NCBI GenBank assembly: GCA_963820375.1
Contig: CAWFZX010000006.1
Span: 134,621 to 198,620, forward strand
Reading direction: 5' to 3'
DNA length: 64,000 nucleotides
Source of the DNA: AWTP1-13 sp963820375
GTDB taxonomy: Bacteria; Pseudomonadota; Alphaproteobacteria; Rhizobiales; Hyphomicrobiaceae
A program made the position numbers and the translations under genes. This document shows, piece by piece, positions 45,038-54,180 of this stretch. Numbering within the stretch: position 1 is the first letter of the stretch; every line of letters begins with the position of its first letter. The notes beneath the pieces were generated by a model. The model did not search any database, was not told where the DNA came from, and worked only from the letters and a program-made list of their open reading frames with translations.

Positions 45038-45976
45038 ATGACGCATGTCGGTCCGGCCCCTGCGACGAGCACTGCCTCCGCGGGCGGCGCCAGCTTTGTC
45101 GAATGGGGCGCAGTGCTCGCGGGCGCCGTTCTGGCGGCGGCAATTTCCTTTGTGCTTCTGACCTTCGGCGCCGCCATCGGCCTGTCGGCTACCTCGCCAT
45201 GGCCGAATTCCGGGGTCTCGGCGAAGTTGATTGCGACGCTGGCCCTGCTTTGGGCGATGATGCAGCAGATCGGCGCCTTCATGGTTGGCGGCTACGTGGC
45301 CGGACGCATGCGCTCGCGGTGGCGGGAGCCGACGCAGCACGAGGTCGAATTTCGCGACGGACTGCACGGTGGCCTGGTTTGGGCCGTCGGCATTGTGATT
45401 GCCGCCGCATTGGTGATGGCGACGGCCGGCGCCGCCGCCAAGACGGGTGCAGATCTGGCGGGCAAGGCTGCCGGTGCAGTCGCCGTCTCCGCCGGCGACC
45501 CAATGGATGCCGTGCTGGATAGCATGCTGCGACCCGCGACGGTGGCGCAGGCGGCAAGCTCGTCCGGCCCTGCAGCGGCGGCCACGCCGCCTGCGGCTGC
45601 TGCCTCGCGTGCTCGTGCCGTCGGCGGCGATGAGAGCCGAAGCGAGATGGCACGCTTGCTCGCGAGTGCGGTGGCCAGTGGCTCGCTGTCCGAGCAAAAT
45701 CGCAACTACCTCACACAATTGGTCGCGCAACGCTCCGGGCTCTCCCAGCCGGAGGCGGAACGGCGGGTCAACGAGGCCTTCACGGCCGCCCGCGAAGCGG
45801 CTGACAAGGCCCGCAAGGCGGCAATTCTCACCGGCTTTGTCACGGCCGCCAGTCTGATCGTTTCGTTCGGCGCCGCCTGGTGGGCGGCCATGCGCGGCGG
45901 GCAGCACCGCGACAATGCGATCCCTGCCAGGTTCCCCCTCGGGCGCAACCGCCGCTCCAACGTGCTGCCGAGCTGA
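45038..45976 (+). CDS. Membrane protein with long Ala-rich cytoplasmic or periplasmic insert
   Basis: 312 residues. N-terminal ASFVEWGAVLAGAVLAAAIS and FGAAIGLSATSPWPNSG, then a span with WAMMQQIGAFMVGGYVAGRM, a third near VGIVIAAALVMATAGAAAK, an Ala/Gly/Ser-rich insert, and a last span AILTGFVTAASLIVSFGAAW. No enzyme motif. It is between two tiny ORFs, probably an operon. It matches a conserved alphaproteobacterial family without known role. Confidence 0.75.
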   Translation: MTHVGPAPATSTASAGGASFVEWGAVLAGAVLAAAISFVLLTFGAAIGLSATSPWPNSGVSAKLIATLALLWAMMQQIGAFMVGGYVAGRMRSRWREPTQHEVEFRDGLHGGLVWAVGIVIAAALVMATAGAAAKTGADLAGKAAGAVAVSAGDPMDAVLDSMLRPATVAQAASSSGPAAAATPPAAAASRARAVGGDESRSEMARLLASAVASGSLSEQNRNYLTQLVAQRSGLSQPEAERRVNEAFTAAREAADKARKAAILTGFVTAASLIVSFGAAWWAAMRGGQHRDNAIPARFPLGRNRRSNVLPS

Positions 45977-45989
45977 AGGAGAAATGCTC

Positions 45990-46073
45990 ATGTTGCGCGA
46001 TGTCATTCTCTGGCTCGCTGGCGTGCCGATTTTCGTGATCATTCTGTTGCACCTGTTCGGCTTCCTGAATTAG
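45990..46073 (+). CDS. 27-residue single-span membrane protein
   Basis: AAGGAG (45976-45981) precedes the ATG at 45990. The protein begins MLRDVILWLAGVPIFVIILL and ends HLFGFLN at TAG 46071-46073, one helix. An in-frame ATG at 45984 is possible but too close to the ribosome site. Third gene of the small membrane cluster. Confidence 0.65.
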   Translation: MLRDVILWLAGVPIFVIILLHLFGFLN

Positions 46074-46122
46074 CCAAACAGCGGACATTGAGACGGCGGC
46101 GCGGATCGGGAACGTAAAAGCG

Positions 46123-46551
46123 ATGGTGCGAGGCAGTAAGAGGCTTGCGTCGCCGTTGCATTTGCTGCACCGAGCCGGCCAGCGCGCGGATTATCTGTTC
46201 GCCCGCCATGTTGGCAGTCACGCTTTCACGCCGCGCCAGTTCGCCGTCCTGCAGGCGGTTGCCGATGCGGACGGCCTCAGTCAAACCGCGATCATGACGG
46301 CCACCGGAATTGATCGATCCGGAACGGCCGAGCTGGTGCGCCGCCTGGTTTCGAGCGGCTTGCTGCAGCGGCGGCGCACGAAAGCGGATGCGCGCGTTTA
46401 TGCCGTGCGGCTTACGCCGCAGGGTCGAAAAATGCTGGGGGTCGGCGAGCGTGCCGCGCGTGCAGCAAGTGCTGCACTGCTGTCCTCCATCCCCGCGCAG
46501 CAACGGTCGACCTTTCTCGCCGCCCTTGCTGCGATCATCGACGATGTCTGA
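46123..46551 (+). CDS. MarR-family transcriptional regulator (second)
   Basis: 142 residues. FTPRQFAVLQAVADADGLSQ, then MTATGIDRSGTAELVRRLVSSG, RTKADARVYAVRLTPQG. Close to the MarR at 3840-4283 in LHLLHRAGQRA and the recognition helix, so they are paralogues. It lies 49 bp after the tiny membrane gene, same strand, and may be co-transcribed or control that cluster. Confidence 0.88.
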   Translation: MVRGSKRLASPLHLLHRAGQRADYLFARHVGSHAFTPRQFAVLQAVADADGLSQTAIMTATGIDRSGTAELVRRLVSSGLLQRRRTKADARVYAVRLTPQGRKMLGVGERAARAASAALLSSIPAQQRSTFLAALAAIIDDV

Positions 46552-46697
46552 CCGGCCGGCGCAGCGGCAACGGGCAAACCCCTGGGCGTCATGCCTTGCT
46601 ATCGATCAGCGGCTTTGCGCGCGGGGCGCGCAGGCCCGCAGTCGGCGGGCTGCAGCGCCCGAAAAAGTCAATGTACGGAAGAGCGGCGGCTGACTGC

Positions 46698-46723
46698 GGA
46701 ACTTGCGGCCGGATTGCGCGGTT
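46698..46723 (+). promoter_or_regulatory. EcfG-like promoter GGAAC-N17-GGTT
   Basis: GGAAC (46698-46702), 17 bp, GGTT (46720-46723), only 11 bp before the hydrolase ATG at 46735. If used, the transcript would be almost leaderless. Confidence 0.35.
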
Positions 46724-46734
46724 GATAGGTCGCC

Positions 46735-47505
46735 ATGTTGGACCTGCTTGATCTCCTGCTTTTGAAGCGCGGCCTGCCCGGCGATGATCGCACGCTTTCC
46801 TTTCGCCGGATCGACGGCGATGCAAATGCCAAGGTCATCTATTTTCTTCCCTGGCACACACCACTCAGCGTTTGCCGGCAAGCCGGTTTCACGCCGCTCG
46901 AGTTTCTCGCCTGCTACGAGATGCCGCGTGCGATTGTCAGTTCCGATCCGGAGCTTGGCGTCAAAGCCATGCGGCTGCTGGTTGCGGACGCCGAAACGCT
47001 GTTGGCGGCGCGCGGACTAACGCCGCAAAATACGCTGATCGTCGGCCTGAGCGTCGGTACCTATCCGGCGATTTACCTCGCCAACCGCATCGGGGCGCGG
47101 CTGTGCGCGGTGGCCGCGGCCGACCGCGGCGACCTCATGCTGTGGCAAAGCCCGGCCGCGCGCATCGTCAAGCGGCGCGCCGTCCAGCGCGGCGTACGGC
47201 TGTGGCAGTTCTCCCAGGCGATGCTTGGCTGCCACCCCGTGCAAAATCTTGCGGGCATTGGGCGCGACAGCCTGTTTGTTGTCGGCGAGCGTGACCCTTT
47301 CATTCCCCCACGCCGGCGCAACGCCCTCCTGCAGGCCATCGACAGGCACGCGCCCGGAACACGCGTGGCGACCGTCGCCGGCGGCCATGTCAAAACCTTA
47401 ATGGCGAGCGCACACTATCAGCAGGCGATGTTGGGTATCGCCACCCCGCGCAAGTACTGGTGGATCCGCATTGGTGCCAGTCCCGTTGAGGGGGCGCAGC
47501 TTTGA
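46735..47505 (+). CDS. Alpha/beta-hydrolase-like protein
   Basis: 256 residues. Nucleophile elbow GLSVG in TLIVGLSVGTYPAIYLAN, a later VVGERDPFIPP (acid) and AGGHVKTLMA (His). Pattern fits serine hydrolases; substrate unknown. It begins MLDLLDLLLLKRG with a cytoplasmic N-terminus. Preceded by a possible EcfG-like promoter. Confidence 0.78.
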   Translation: MLDLLDLLLLKRGLPGDDRTLSFRRIDGDANAKVIYFLPWHTPLSVCRQAGFTPLEFLACYEMPRAIVSSDPELGVKAMRLLVADAETLLAARGLTPQNTLIVGLSVGTYPAIYLANRIGARLCAVAAADRGDLMLWQSPAARIVKRRAVQRGVRLWQFSQAMLGCHPVQNLAGIGRDSLFVVGERDPFIPPRRRNALLQAIDRHAPGTRVATVAGGHVKTLMASAHYQQAMLGIATPRKYWWIRIGASPVEGAQL

Positions 47506-47530
47506 GGTCGCGCACTGGTTGCAGTTCCCC

Positions 47531-47914
47531 TCAGGTCTGCTCCGTCAACAGGTTGGCGTCGCGCACCAACAGCCAACGTCCATCCGGCTGCTTGTTGAGG
47601 ATGGTGAGGGTGTGGCCCGCGCGGCGCACGGTATTGCCGCCGGGCGGTGTCATTGCCACTTGCAAGTAGCCGCGTAGATAGGCCCAATCGCCCAGCACTT
47701 TGAGTTCGCGGATCTCGCTGCTGCCCTCCATGCGCACGCCCTGCATGTTCTGCGCGGCGGCGGCGAACGCTTCCTTGCCGAACGGCTCGCGGCCTGGAAC
47801 CAAGAAGACGACGTCATCGGCCATCAGCGTCAGCACGGTTTGCGTATCGCCGGCCTGGCTTGCCTCCATCCATTTGGCGACCAGATCACAAATAGCCTCT
47901 TCATCGTCGGTCAT
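47531..47914 (-). CDS. SnoaL/NTF2-like protein (SgcJ/EcaC-type)
   Basis: 127 residues: ICDLVAKWMEASQAGDTQTV, LMADDVVFLVPGREPFGKEAF, and the sheet AYLRGYLQVAMTPPGGN. The small cone-shaped NTF2 fold is common in uncharacterised enzymes and binding proteins. Convergent with the hydrolase gene. Confidence 0.82.
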   Translation of the reverse strand: MTDDEEAICDLVAKWMEASQAGDTQTVLTLMADDVVFLVPGREPFGKEAFAAAAQNMQGVRMEGSSEIRELKVLGDWAYLRGYLQVAMTPPGGNTVRRAGHTLTILNKQPDGRWLLVRDANLLTEQT

Positions 47915-48221
47915 AGGGGTCTCCGCGTCAGGCTGCTGCCATGCGCTGGGCGGCTAAACGTTGTCGAAGCGGATCCGGAGCGGCTGCCTCGCAGGTGCTT
48001 TGCTGGCTTCGATTTCGGTGGCATGACGCTCTGCTTGCTCGATCTGGCACGGCAACGCGCGAACGGGCCAAATGTTCGCGCTGCGCGCCTCGACGGCGAG
48101 GGGAGATCGGGCAGTGCACGCATGCGCTTGGGGCTCATGCCCGGGATGGGTGCGCTCGGCGGCCGCGAGGCGTGGCCGCCGAGCCGGGCTGATCGTTTGT
48201 GCGGGGCCCGGCGAGACGCCG
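47915..48221. other. Spacer between the NTF2-like and dioxygenase genes
   Basis: Both neighbours are on the minus strand. The frames here are Arg/Ala-rich and overlap. I see no RNA gene, hairpin or repeat of note. Confidence 0.4.
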
Positions 48222-49226
48222 TCAGCGGCCGCGGAACAAGCCGGCGAGAATGCCGCCCTTTTTTGTCTCAGCCACCGCGCTGATCTCGGCAGGTGGGCTG
48301 CCGTAAGGCCTTTCCGCTTTGACGTCGCCGGCCGTGATCTGCCCGGGATCGGCGCCGACGCGGCCGCTGAGCTTGTCGGCTGCGCTCTCCCGCGACAGGC
48401 TGAAATTGAAGTGGACGCTTGGCAATCCCGGTATCGGGCAGGCCGGATCACGCGTTTTGATCTCCGCCACCAGATCGCCGGAGGCGCCAAACACCACGTC
48501 GTCCTCGAGATGTTCATCGCCGGCGATGTAGAGCGCCGTGGTCAGCTCGCGATAGCCCGGCGCGCTGATCAGGAAATGGATATGCGCCGGGCGCATACCG
48601 TGGCGCTGCTGTGCCTGCACCATGCCGCCAACGGGCCCATCCAGGGGTATGTAGTAGCCGATCGGCCGGACCGTACGCAGGAGGTAGTTGCCCTGGGCGT
48701 CGGTGGCGAAAATGCCGCGACAATCCATCGTGCTGGCGTCGGTCTGGATGTCGTAACGGCCATCCGCGGCCGTCTGCCAGACGGTGACCTGAGCGCCCGA
48801 CAGCGGCTCGCCCTTAGCACTGGTCACGCGTCCGAACAGCACGATTTCCGCGCCGTCTGCCTGCTTGGCGATTTGTGCGCCGGGCTCGAACTTCGGCGTA
48901 TTCTCGCGGAAGAAGGGGCCAAGCAAACTGGCGCTGGTCGCCTCCTCGACCTTGGTTTTGTCGTGCATGATGTTGACCAGTGCAGACAAGCCGACGGTGT
49001 CGGACAGTAAAATGAATTCCTGACGCGCCGGCGTGCACATCTGACCAACCTTGGTCATGAACTCGATACCCTTGATCCACTCCGCTGGCGTCAGGTTGAC
49101 GTCGCGTGCAAAGGCATGCAGGTGCTTGACCGCGCTTGCCATGATCTCCTTCAGACGCGGATCGGGTGTCGTCGACATCTGCTCGATCACGGCCTCGGTG
49201 ATCGTTTCGGGTGTGTAGGCTCGCAT
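48222..49226 (-). CDS. Intradiol ring-cleavage dioxygenase (catechol/hydroxyquinol 1,2-dioxygenase type)
   Basis: 334 residues. N-terminal helical dimerisation domain (about 1-100), LLGPFFRENTPKF, then the iron(III) ligands: Tyr158 (GRYDIQ), Tyr191/192 (RPIGYYIP), His215 and His217 (MRPAHIHF). It opens catechol-type rings between the two hydroxyls. The hydroxyquinol or catechol choice cannot be made by eye. It is downstream of livF on the same strand, 107 bp away. Confidence 0.88.
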   Translation of the reverse strand: MRAYTPETITEAVIEQMSTTPDPRLKEIMASAVKHLHAFARDVNLTPAEWIKGIEFMTKVGQMCTPARQEFILLSDTVGLSALVNIMHDKTKVEEATSASLLGPFFRENTPKFEPGAQIAKQADGAEIVLFGRVTSAKGEPLSGAQVTVWQTAADGRYDIQTDASTMDCRGIFATDAQGNYLLRTVRPIGYYIPLDGPVGGMVQAQQRHGMRPAHIHFLISAPGYRELTTALYIAGDEHLEDDVVFGASGDLVAEIKTRDPACPIPGLPSVHFNFSLSRESAADKLSGRVGADPGQITAGDVKAERPYGSPPAEISAVAETKKGGILAGLFRGR

Positions 49227-49333
49227 CGATGTTCTCTCCCTTGGTAGAGGCGCGAGACGGCCTGCCTGTCTTTGCCCAAGCTGTTCCAGACCATCGGAGG
49301 TGTCAAGTTAAGGCGGCTGGCCCGCCTATCCGA

Positions 49334-50074
49334 TCACAATCCTAGATAGAACTTTTTGATCAACTCGTTGTTGTTGAGCTCGTCGGCGGAGCGTCCCTCG
49401 ACGGCAATCTTGCCGTGCACGATCACGTAGCCGCGATCGGCAATGCGAATGGCTTGCGTGAAGTTCTGTTCGGCCATCAGCACGGTTAGCCGATGCTGTT
49501 CCTTCAATTCTTTGATCGCGTCGATGGTGCGCGCCACCAATAGCGGTGCCAAGCCGACGGAGGGCTCATCGACCAGCAGGATGCGCGGCGCCAGCATCAG
49601 CGCGCGACCCAGCGCCACCATCTGTTGCTCGCCGCCGCTGAGGCTGCCGGCAAGCTGCGCCCGGCGCTCGGCCAGGCGGGGGAAGGTGGCAAAGCAGCTG
49701 TCGAGGTTGCGCCGAATTTGCAGGCGCGCCTTGCGGCGGAAGGCGCCGAGCAACAGGTTCTCTTCCACCGTGAGCTTGGGGAACAAGCGCCGACCCTCGG
49801 GCACGAGCGCAATGCCAAGATCGACGATCTGCTCCGTTGCCAACTTGGTCAGGTCGTGACTTTCGCCGTCGATGTCAGCGACGATGCGCCCGGCAGTTGG
49901 CCGCACGATCCCCATGATGCACTTGATGAGCGTGCTCTTGCCGTTGCCGTTGGTGCCGAGCAACGCCACGGTTTCGCCCGGTGCTACCGTCAGCGACACG
50001 TCCTCGATGACGCGCACGGCGCCATAGCCGGCATGAACCCCATCGATGGCAAGGCTATTGGCCAAGATAGGCAC
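49334..50074 (-). CDS. livF: Branched-chain amino acid-type ABC transporter ATPase
   Basis: 246 residues. Walker A GTNGNGKST, signature LSGGEQQ, Walker B ILLVDEPSVGLAP, and H-loop region LMAEQNF. Standard LivF length. It overlaps livG by 20 bp. It powers import of the substrate of livHMGF. Confidence 0.92.
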   Translation of the reverse strand: MPILANSLAIDGVHAGYGAVRVIEDVSLTVAPGETVALLGTNGNGKSTLIKCIMGIVRPTAGRIVADIDGESHDLTKLATEQIVDLGIALVPEGRRLFPKLTVEENLLLGAFRRKARLQIRRNLDSCFATFPRLAERRAQLAGSLSGGEQQMVALGRALMLAPRILLVDEPSVGLAPLLVARTIDAIKELKEQHRLTVLMAEQNFTQAIRIADRGYVIVHGKIAVEGRSADELNNNELIKKFYLGL

Positions 50075-50792
50075 TCACCACGCTTGGATTGTTGACGACC
50101 TCCTCAGGCGTACCCTCGGCGATCTTGCGGCCCGACACCAACACGGCGATGCGTTGTGAGAAGCTCATGACGGCCCGCATGATGTGCTCGATCAGAATGA
50201 TGGTGATGCCCTGCCCGTTGAGGCGTAGCAAGAGCGCAATAATGTCCTCGATCTCGGAATGCGACAGCCCAGCCATGACTTCGTCGGCAATCAGCAATTT
50301 GGGCTCGGCGGCCATGGCCCGAACCAGCTCCAGCTTGCGCATTTCGACCTGGGTCAGATCACGCGGCAGGCGTCGCGCCTTGGCGTCGAGCCCGACCAGG
50401 CGCAAGAGCTCGATGCAACGTTGATCGAGGTCCTGCGGCGAGTGGATCAAGGAGCTGCGCTTGCGCACGGCGTAGATGAGCGGGATGCGCAGGTTATCTG
50501 CGATCGATAGGCTCATGAACGGACGCGGCAGCTGGAAGCTGCGCGCCAGACCAAGATGCGTGCGTCGGTTGGCTGCCAACCCATCCAATGCGCGCCCCTC
50601 GAAGCGTACCGTGCCGGCGTCGTTGTGCAGCGTGCCGCAGATGCAATTGACGAGTGTGCTCTTGCCGGACCCGTTCGGGCCAATCAGCCCCAAGCGTTCC
50701 CCCTGCGCCACTGCAAGATCGATGCCGTCGAGCGCGACGAAGCCGCCGAAACGTTTGCCCACGCCCTTGATCTCGAGCAATGGCGTGCTCAT
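50055..50792 (-). CDS. livG: Branched-chain amino acid-type ABC transporter ATPase
   Basis: 245 residues. Walker A GPNGSGKST, signature-like region DLTQVEMRKLE in place of LSGGQ, Walker B LLIADEVMAGLSH, then LIEHIMRAV. The degenerate signature and the DEVMAGLSH Walker B are typical of LivG. It overlaps livM (4 bp) and livF (20 bp). Confidence 0.92.
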   Translation of the reverse strand: MSTPLLEIKGVGKRFGGFVALDGIDLAVAQGERLGLIGPNGSGKSTLVNCICGTLHNDAGTVRFEGRALDGLAANRRTHLGLARSFQLPRPFMSLSIADNLRIPLIYAVRKRSSLIHSPQDLDQRCIELLRLVGLDAKARRLPRDLTQVEMRKLELVRAMAAEPKLLIADEVMAGLSHSEIEDIIALLLRLNGQGITIILIEHIMRAVMSFSQRIAVLVSGRKIAEGTPEEVVNNPSVVSAYLGQ

Positions 50793-51802
50793 GGTTTGGC
50801 TCTCGCCTGCCGCCAATCCTCAACCAGGCCGACAATGCCTTTCGGCGCGATCACGACAAAGCCGACCAATAGCACGCCGACGATCAAGAGATTGACGGCG
50901 GAGGAAATGGTCACGGTGGCGATCTGCTGCAGCGAGCCGAGCAGAATCGCCCCGAGCAGCGGGCCGACCCAGCTTGTCGTGCCGCCGATCATTGGCATGG
51001 CGATGGAGTTGACCGCATAGGTGAGGCCGAAGGTGGCGGCCGGTTCGACGTAGCCGATGTAGTAGGGAAAGGGTGCGCCGGCCATGCCCATCAACGCCCC
51101 GGAGACGGTGGTTGCGATCAGCTTGAGGCGGAGCGTGGGTACCCCACAGGCCTCGGCGGCAAGCTCATCATCGCGAATAGTGGCAAAGCCGTAGCCGAGG
51201 CGGGAGCGCTCGATCAGGCGGGCGACCGTCAGTGCAATAATGGCCAGCCCGAGCATGATCAGGAACAGATACTCGATATAGCCAAGGGAGAATGGGCCAA
51301 GCGAGAGATTGGCTGGGCGGATGATGTAGGCGCCGCGCGCGCCGCCGACGAATTCCCAATTGATGATCAAGGTCTGCAGCACCACCGCCATTGCCAGCGT
51401 GGCAATGGCAAAGAAGACACCGCGCAGCCGCAAGGTCAGGTACCCCATGCCCAAGCCAACGATGCCGGCGACGATGCCACCGGCCAACTGCAGAGCCGGG
51501 AGTGGCAGGGGTAGCAAAGGTTTGAGGCCGCTGGCGAGAAAGTCCGGCAGATAGCGCGCCGGATTGGCGCCGAGCTTGGTGAGGGCGACCGAGGTGTAGA
51601 CGCCGATGGCAAAGAACGCCGCGGAGCCGAAGTTCACATAGCCGCAATAGCCGCCGAGGATGTTCCAGGCCGTCGCCAGGACCACGAACTGCAGGACAAC
51701 GTAACCAGCAAAGAACAGGTACTCGCTGCGCAGCCACAGGGCGAGCGCGAACATGACGCCGCCGAGCGACAAGGCGATGCAGAAAAAGGCCCAGGAACGC
51801 AT
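50789..51802 (-). CDS. livM: Branched-chain amino acid-type ABC permease
   Basis: 337 residues. Multiple spans including ALSLGGVMFALALWL, LQLAGGIVAGIVGLG and LIVGVLLVGFVVIAPKG. Contains GLGMGYLTLRLRGVFFAIA, the EAA-like loop, and AEACGV. Start at 51802 (MRSWAFF) is chosen over an upstream ATG that lies in livH. Fits LivM. Confidence 0.9.
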   Translation of the reverse strand: MRSWAFFCIALSLGGVMFALALWLRSEYLFFAGYVVLQFVVLATAWNILGGYCGYVNFGSAAFFAIGVYTSVALTKLGANPARYLPDFLASGLKPLLPLPLPALQLAGGIVAGIVGLGMGYLTLRLRGVFFAIATLAMAVVLQTLIINWEFVGGARGAYIIRPANLSLGPFSLGYIEYLFLIMLGLAIIALTVARLIERSRLGYGFATIRDDELAAEACGVPTLRLKLIATTVSGALMGMAGAPFPYYIGYVEPAATFGLTYAVNSIAMPMIGGTTSWVGPLLGAILLGSLQQIATVTISSAVNLLIVGVLLVGFVVIAPKGIVGLVEDWRQARAKP

Positions 51803-51804
51803 GT

Positions 51805-52680
51805 CTACCGCCCGAGGATGCCGGCCGGCCTGACCGCCAGCGTGAGGAGCAAAAATCCGAAGGCGACTGCCGGCGCCCACGACGGCCCGTAGAAGGTCGC
51901 CGTGAAGCTTTCGACAATGCCCAACAGCATCGAGGCGATAACCGTGCCGGGCAGACTGCCCATGCCCCCGAGCACACAAATGGCGAACACGCGGCCGATG
52001 TACTCACGACCGACCGAGGGCTCGATCGGCTGGATGATGATAAGGAAAGCGCCGGCGAGAGACGCGGTGGCGATGGAGAGGCCAAAGGCCATGCGCTTGA
52101 TGCGGATGGGATTGGCGGCCATCAACTGCAAGGCAAGCTGATCTTGCGCGACGGCCATGATGGCGCGGCCGATAAAGGTATGTGTCAGCAACAGCTGCAG
52201 CGCGATCACGAGCAAGAGAGAGACCACGCACGGAACCAGCATCCGCAACGGCAGATCGATAAAACCCAGCCGCCAGGTCGGTCCGATATAGGCTGCGTCG
52301 ACGTAGCGATAGTCGACGCCGAACAGCAAGATCAGCATCACTTCGGTGATGAACAGAAGGCCAAAGAAGAAGGCAAGTCCCCGCAGCGCATCCTGGCCGC
52401 GGCGTTCGAACGACAGGTAATAGACCTGATAGACCGCCTGGCCGAGAAAGTAGAACGCCGGCAGCATGATCAAGGCAGCCAAGATCGGATCCAGTCCGAA
52501 CATGAGATTGAGGAGGTAGGCGATGTAGGAGCCGAGGATGATAAACGCTGGGTGAGCGATATTGACGACATCGAGCATGCCGAAGGAGATGGAGACGCCA
52601 ACCGTCACCGCGGCATAAAAACCGCCGAGCAACAGGCCAGCCACCGCCGCGTTGATCAGAAGCTCGAACGGAACACCCAT
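51805..52680 (-). CDS. livH: Branched-chain amino acid-type ABC permease
   Basis: 291 residues. AAVAGLLLGGFYAAVTVGVS, FGMLDVVNIAHPAFIILG, and a late AVAQDQLALQLMAANP loop and GGMGSLPGTVIAS. Start at 52680 (MGVPFELL). First gene of the liv cluster; no substrate-binding protein gene is seen on either side, so it must be encoded elsewhere. Confidence 0.9.
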   Translation of the reverse strand: MGVPFELLINAAVAGLLLGGFYAAVTVGVSISFGMLDVVNIAHPAFIILGSYIAYLLNLMFGLDPILAALIMLPAFYFLGQAVYQVYYLSFERRGQDALRGLAFFFGLLFITEVMLILLFGVDYRYVDAAYIGPTWRLGFIDLPLRMLVPCVVSLLLVIALQLLLTHTFIGRAIMAVAQDQLALQLMAANPIRIKRMAFGLSIATASLAGAFLIIIQPIEPSVGREYIGRVFAICVLGGMGSLPGTVIASMLLGIVESFTATFYGPSWAPAVAFGFLLLTLAVRPAGILGR

Positions 52681-52898
52681 GCCCGCACCAGCCCGACCTA
52701 AGCGCGCACGCGGGCGCACTCGCCGGTCGCCACATAGGGGCAACGACGGGCGTTTGCGCTGCTTGGCATCTCATTTCCCTCCCGGCCGATGCGGCTTTTG
52801 CAGCACGCTTGTAGGTGCGGCGCTATACTGCAGCAAGGTTGGCGGATTGGCTATCCTGCTCTGCGCGCCGGCATGGCGAATTAGACGATGGTGCAAAA

Positions 52899-54122
52899 AT
52901 GAGACCCAGGCGGCGGCGTGCCGCGATTATTGGCGGCTCCATGAGTGGGCTGTTGTGCGCCCTTAACCTTCGCCAGCGCGGTTGGCAGGTCGACGTCTTT
53001 GAGCGCTCGCCGGTGCCTTTGCGCGGCCGTGGTGCGGGCATCATGACGCACCCCGAGATGCGCGCGGCTTTGTCCGAGATTGGCATTGACTGCACGGACG
53101 ACTTCGGCATCCCCGTTGAACGTCGGCTGGTCCTCGACGCGGACGGCAGCCAGGTCGCGCAGCGGCTCTGCCCGCAAACGGCGACATCGTGGAATCGCCT
53201 GTTTGAATTGCTCAGCGCCGCATTTGGCCCGGACCGTTATCATCTCGGCAAGGACTTGCGCCGCCTCGTGCAGCAAGAGCATGGGGTGGAGGCAGAGTTC
53301 GTTGACGGCACCTTGCATGACAGCGATCTGCTGGTCGGTGCCGATGGTTTCCGCTCGGCCGTGCGCGGACAATTGCTTCCAGAGGCGCAGCCGAGCTACG
53401 CCGGCTACGTGGCTTGGCGCGGTCTAGCGGGGGAACGGGAGGTGGTGCCCGTGCTGTCGCAGCAGCTGTTTGACAGCTTTGTCTTCCGCCTGCCGCCTGG
53501 CGAGCAATTTCTCGGCTATCCGGTTGCCGGGCCCAATAACGACCTTCGCCCGGGACATCGCAGCTGGAACATCGTCTGGTACAGGCCGGCGGACGCGGAC
53601 AGCGAACTACCGCAGCTGCTGACCGACGCGGAGGGTCACCGGCATGAGCTGTCAATTCCGCCGCCTTTAATCAGGCAAGCCGTCATTGCCGACATGCGCG
53701 AGGCGGCGAAGCGGCTGCTGCCGCCCCAGCTGCTGGGGGTGATCCAGGTCATCGAGCAGCCGTTTTTGCAGCCAATTTACGATCTGGAAAGTCGCGCCAT
53801 GGCGTTCGGCCGGGTTGCCTTGATCGGCGATGCGGCCTTCGTCATTCGCCCACATGTTGGCGGTGGGATTGCCAAGGCGGCCGCCGATGCAGCCGTCTTG
53901 GCGGCCGCGCTCGATAGGCACGCGAGCATTGCCGAAGGGCTGGCGGCCTTCGCCCATGAGCGCATGGGTGTGGCCGGCAAATTCATGGCCCAGGCGCGCC
54001 GGCTCGGCTCCTACCTAAAGTATCAGTTCCGCTCGGAGGAGGAGCGTTTGCAAGCGGCGCGCTACGCCGACCCGCAGCAGGTGCTTGCGGAAACGGCGCT
54101 GCTAGAATTTCTGCACGCCTGA
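52899..54122 (+). CDS. FAD-dependent aromatic monooxygenase (2,6-dihydroxypyridine hydroxylase-like)
   Basis: 407 residues. FAD site AAIIGGSMSGLLCALNLRQR, the DG motif LVGADGFRSAVR, and the GD motif RVALIGDAAFVIRPHVGGG. The VAWRGL region and overall size fit the class A hydroxylases, in particular the dihydroxypyridine 3-hydroxylase type, but other phenolic substrates are possible. Start at 52899 (MRPRRRRA). Divergent from livH. Confidence 0.82.
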   Translation: MRPRRRRAAIIGGSMSGLLCALNLRQRGWQVDVFERSPVPLRGRGAGIMTHPEMRAALSEIGIDCTDDFGIPVERRLVLDADGSQVAQRLCPQTATSWNRLFELLSAAFGPDRYHLGKDLRRLVQQEHGVEAEFVDGTLHDSDLLVGADGFRSAVRGQLLPEAQPSYAGYVAWRGLAGEREVVPVLSQQLFDSFVFRLPPGEQFLGYPVAGPNNDLRPGHRSWNIVWYRPADADSELPQLLTDAEGHRHELSIPPPLIRQAVIADMREAAKRLLPPQLLGVIQVIEQPFLQPIYDLESRAMAFGRVALIGDAAFVIRPHVGGGIAKAAADAAVLAAALDRHASIAEGLAAFAHERMGVAGKFMAQARRLGSYLKYQFRSEEERLQAARYADPQQVLAETALLEFLHA

Positions 54123-54180
54123 GCCCCGAGCCTGGCAATAGGCCGACAAACTGGGGCAAGATGCTGGAAGCCTTGGCCCC

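Noticed and set aside
44660..46042. 460-residue minus-strand ORF across the tiny membrane gene cluster
   Set aside because: Low-complexity Arg/Gly/His composition and complete overlap with well-supported plus-strand genes.
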